A DNA stretch of 64,000 nucleotides, taken from the NCBI GenBank assembly GCA_947632105.1, contig CANROD010000004.1:1-64000 (forward strand), written 5' to 3'. The translations under genes and the position numbers were made by a program. Source of the stretch: an uncultured Oligella sp. (GTDB lineage Bacteria; Pseudomonadota; Gammaproteobacteria; Burkholderiales; Burkholderiaceae_B). Each line of letters opens with the position of its first letter. Positions within the stretch are counted from its first letter, which is position 1. This document shows, in pieces, positions 60,887 through 64,000 of the stretch. The notes beneath the pieces were generated by a model. That model did no database searches, was not told the DNA's origin, and saw nothing but the letters and a program-made list of their open reading frames with translations.

Positions 60887-62332
60887 TTAATCCAAATTAG
60901 TTGATTTTTCGAGGACTTGTCTCGCTGCTTTAGATATAAAAACAAAAACAAAGGGCAACACAGCAAAACTGGTTAAGAGCGTCATCGCTGCCGACTCAGT
61001 TCCGGCTAAACTACCCTCATTAAAACCGCTCGCTGCCACTATCATACCGCCTAACGCTGTGCCAAGCGACACTGCGTATAACTGTACTGTGGTAATGGCA
61101 CTACTAGTCTGGTTTTCTTGACCCTTATCAGCAGCAATCAAAATACGGGACAAAATATGTGGCCATGACAAACCAACACCCATGCCAATTCCAAGTAAAG
61201 GAATAACCATCAACCACACTGCACCATACTCTAAACTTAAGCCCTGCCACGATATTAATAGCGCAAGTGCTAATAAGCTGACTCCCGATAATACTGGGCT
61301 AAACACCATCAATTTATTAATCGTCGGAGTTGACCTACCTGCGGTCAATAATGAACCCATGGTCCAACCAGCCGACATCGTTGCGGCCATATAACCTGCG
61401 ATTAACGGTCGTAAATTATGAATATTTTCTAGAAAATAAGGGATAAATACCTCTGTGGTAACCCCCATACTTAACAGCACCACCCCTGAAAATAGCGCAC
61501 CCACAGGATGCTTTAAGGAATATATTCCAGTTGGCAATAAGGGGTTGGTACTTTTTAAATCACTTTTGGCAATGCCATAAAGAATTAGAACCACCCCTAC
61601 CAACGAAGCAAGACGTAACCCCCAAGAATCACCTAAACTACCAAATGATAAAACGATTACCGAAAAGCTTAGCAACAGAATTTTTAAGATAGGCACCTTA
61701 CTTTTTTGAACTATTTTACTTGCCTCTGAACGCTGCTGAACTTGAGTCAACACTAAAAAAGCCACTATCAAAGCCACCGGTACGGTAGACCAAAGTGCCA
61801 TTCGCCAAGCATCATGCTCCGCAAAAAGACCACCTATAGCTGGACCTGTCAGCGTAGCAACACCCCACATTGTTGAGATAAGCGCCATAGCACGCGACCA
61901 CAAGTGAGGCTGAAACACTAGTCGTACAGAAGCGTAGCTTAATCCTAGCATCAACCCACCACCTAATCCTTGAACAGCCCTACCGCAAAGCAGAAAAGGC
62001 ATTGAAGGTGCTAATGCCGACGACATAGAACCCAAAATAAAAATCAAGATACCAAATAGATAGGCAGAACGTAAACCAAGTTGCTCAATTAGTCTTACCG
62101 ACAAGGTTGACCCAATAATAGAAGCAGCCACAAAAATCGAGGTAATCCACGCATAGTAGCTGAGTCCACCAATATCCCTTACAACTGACGGCATAATCGT
62201 CGTTACGATATAAACATTAATTGCATGCACGGCTACTCCACCACATAAGGCAATAGTCCGCAAACCGTTTTTCCCACTCAGGAGCTCACCCCAACCACCA
62301 GTATTTGCGGGCGTGAAAGAATTTTTTGACAT
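60887..62332 (-). CDS. MFS transporter (drug-efflux-like)
   Basis: NVYIVTTIMPSVVRDIGG; GRAVQGLGGGLMLGLSYASVR; many TM segments. Confidence 0.88.
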   Translation of the reverse strand: MSKNSFTPANTGGWGELLSGKNGLRTIALCGGVAVHAINVYIVTTIMPSVVRDIGGLSYYAWITSIFVAASIIGSTLSVRLIEQLGLRSAYLFGILIFILGSMSSALAPSMPFLLCGRAVQGLGGGLMLGLSYASVRLVFQPHLWSRAMALISTMWGVATLTGPAIGGLFAEHDAWRMALWSTVPVALIVAFLVLTQVQQRSEASKIVQKSKVPILKILLLSFSVIVLSFGSLGDSWGLRLASLVGVVLILYGIAKSDLKSTNPLLPTGIYSLKHPVGALFSGVVLLSMGVTTEVFIPYFLENIHNLRPLIAGYMAATMSAGWTMGSLLTAGRSTPTINKLMVFSPVLSGVSLLALALLISWQGLSLEYGAVWLMVIPLLGIGMGVGLSWPHILSRILIAADKGQENQTSSAITTVQLYAVSLGTALGGMIVAASGFNEGSLAGTESAAMTLLTSFAVLPFVFVFISKAARQVLEKSTNLD

Positions 62333-62336
62333 TTTT

Positions 62337-63122
62337 TTAACTTAAAATAACTAACTTATAATCTAAATGCGTCGCCAATCGAAAGGTTAATTGCTCGAAC
62401 TCCACATGACCACATTGCGGATGATAAAAACTGCGCAAACCACCCTCACGAGCTTCGACTGTTCTATGCCCCCAGAGCTGGGCAAACTCATCGCTATTCG
62501 CTATAAACTCACCGATAAAGTCACGCACCTCAGTCTCTTCCATAAAAGAAGCAATATCCGCTCTAAACTCAGCAACGGAGCGCCGCGCGCGTTCGTTCCA
62601 ATTGACAATAATCTGTCGACTACATGACTCTAAAAAAATAAATCGCAATAAATTAGCTTGACCCTGTGCTTGCTGCCCTGGCCAATGACCAAATAACTCA
62701 TCTAATTGCTGATTAAAATAAAGGATGTTCCAATACCTATCAAGGATATAGGCTGGTGTATTAATTTGATTAACAGAGTTTGCCAACGCCAATGGCAAAC
62801 TACCTGCAGAGGCTTTTTTATGATCCGGATCATTTTGTTGAGCCAGCTGAAATAAATAGGCACGCTCAACCTTATTAAGATGAAGTGCATCAGATAGCGC
62901 AGACCAGACCTCTGCAGATACTTTAAGATTTCGGCCTTGTTCAATCCAAGTATACCAAGTCACACTGATACCACTTAATTGAGCCACCTCCTCTCTGCGA
63001 AGACCTGGCGTACGACGGCGCCCATAATCGGGCAAGCCAGCCATGGTGGTAGTAACCTTAGCTCGTGCTTGACGTAAGAAGTCGCCTAATTCCTTTTGTT
63101 TTAATGAACCTGCTTGAGCCAT
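62337..63122 (-). CDS. XRE-family transcriptional regulator with MmyB-like C-terminal domain
   Basis: LGDFLRQARAKV...RRTPGLRREEVAQLSGISVTWYTWIEQGR; C-terminal MmyB-like ligand domain (AYILDRYWNILYFNQQ, LRSFYHPQCGHVEFEQLTFR). Confidence 0.9.
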   Translation of the reverse strand: MAQAGSLKQKELGDFLRQARAKVTTTMAGLPDYGRRRTPGLRREEVAQLSGISVTWYTWIEQGRNLKVSAEVWSALSDALHLNKVERAYLFQLAQQNDPDHKKASAGSLPLALANSVNQINTPAYILDRYWNILYFNQQLDELFGHWPGQQAQGQANLLRFIFLESCSRQIIVNWNERARRSVAEFRADIASFMEETEVRDFIGEFIANSDEFAQLWGHRTVEAREGGLRSFYHPQCGHVEFEQLTFRLATHLDYKLVILS

Positions 63123-63152
63123 TACACCCCCGTAACATCTAAAAAACGCAAA

Positions 63153-64000
63153 CTACTCTAATACACTACTTAACTGACGTTTAGCCTGCCCCAAAGAAAT
63201 ACCACTGCGCTCAGTATAGTCGTGAAGCTGATCTTCACCAATACCGCCTACACTAAAATAAGATGATTCTGGATGACTCAAGTAAAAACCTGAAACGCTA
63301 GAAGCTGGAATCATTGCGTAGCTTTCAGTTATATGCATACCGATTTTTTCAGGCTCAAGTACCTTAAACATATCGGCTTTAACAGTATGCTCAGGACACG
63401 CGGGATAGCCTGGTGCCGGACGAACACCTTGATATTTTTCATCGATTAATGCTTGGCTGTCTAAGCTTTCTGTAGGCACATAGCCCCATAAATCAGTACG
63501 AACACGATGATGCAACGCCTCAGCAAAACCCTCAGCAAATCGGTCTGCAATCGCCTTAATCATAATAGAGGAGTAATCATCACCCTCGGACTCAAAACGC
63601 GCAACATGCTTTTCAACACCAAGACCACCAGTCACAGCAAACATACCAATATAGTCAGGAACGCCGCTATCCTTAGGTGCAATATAATCAGCTAAGCACT
63701 TGTTATAGATACCAGATCGTTTTTTGCCCTGAGAGCGTAAATTACGCCAAGTGAGGAGCACCTCGCTGCGTGACTCATCAGTGTAGACCTCAATATCCTC
63801 ATCATTAACCGTATTAGCAGGATAAAAACCTACCACGCCACTTGCTGTTAACCAACGACCGTCGAGGATTTTCTTAAGCATAATTTTAGCATTCTCATAG
63901 AGCTCTTGAGCCTCTTTACCTACCACCTCATCCTCAAGAATCTGTGGGTATTTACCAAATAAACCCCAGGAGTTAAAAAATGGCCCCCAATCAAAGAACT
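63153..64000 (-). CDS. metH: Cobalamin-dependent methionine synthase, C-terminal activation domain (5' end outside window)
   Basis: Reading through the right edge: FFDWGPFFNSWGLFGKYPQILEDEVVGKEAQELY; GVRPAPGYPACPEHTVK; SYAMIPASSVSGFYLSHPESSYFSVG. Confidence 0.93.
   Translation of the reverse strand, partial: FFDWGPFFNSWGLFGKYPQILEDEVVGKEAQELYENAKIMLKKILDGRWLTASGVVGFYPANTVNDEDIEVYTDESRSEVLLTWRNLRSQGKKRSGIYNKCLADYIAPKDSGVPDYIGMFAVTGGLGVEKHVARFESEGDDYSSIMIKAIADRFAEGFAEALHHRVRTDLWGYVPTESLDSQALIDEKYQGVRPAPGYPACPEHTVKADMFKVLEPEKIGMHITESYAMIPASSVSGFYLSHPESSYFSVGGIGEDQLHDYTERSGISLGQAKRQLSSVLE

Overview
This window looks like the chromosomal core of a low-GC betaproteobacterium. The placement as Burkholderiales, probably Alcaligenaceae-like, is inferred from the MurE-MurF fusion, the DUF4148 protein, the rnpB-mraZ neighbourhood and overall gene order; no search was run. 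From left to right it contains: (1) a UspA fragment, a TIGR01244-type sulfurtransferase, dnaQ, fabI and an mltD-gloB-yafS-like-rnhA neighbourhood; (2) two small lipoproteins, a HugZ-like protein, sbcD-sbcC and an nnrD-like gene; (3) an iron-uptake-type island of two paralogous TonB-dependent receptors flanking a methyltransferase with a regulatory domain, with Fur-box-like sites; (4) DUF4148, MscS-type channel, tRNA-Lys(TTT), EamA transporter, a divergent GH31-like protein, MnmC with a degenerate N-terminal domain, suhB and mgtE; (5) secA, M23 peptidase, dciA-like, lpxC and a complete dcw division/cell-wall cluster from ftsZ back to mraZ, including a MurE-MurF fusion, then RNase P RNA; (6) ABC-F (uup), O-methyltransferase, pyrC, SWIB protein, panD, YdcH-like, NRDE protein, OmpA lipoprotein, MFS/XRE pair and the C-terminus of metH. 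I saw no CRISPR array, IS element or prophage. The items most worth follow-up are the receptor-methyltransferase-receptor island, the MnmC protein whose methyltransferase domain seems decayed, the GH31-like protein apparently lacking canonical catalytic residues, and several structured untranslated regions (upstream of nnrD, DUF4148 and ydcH).
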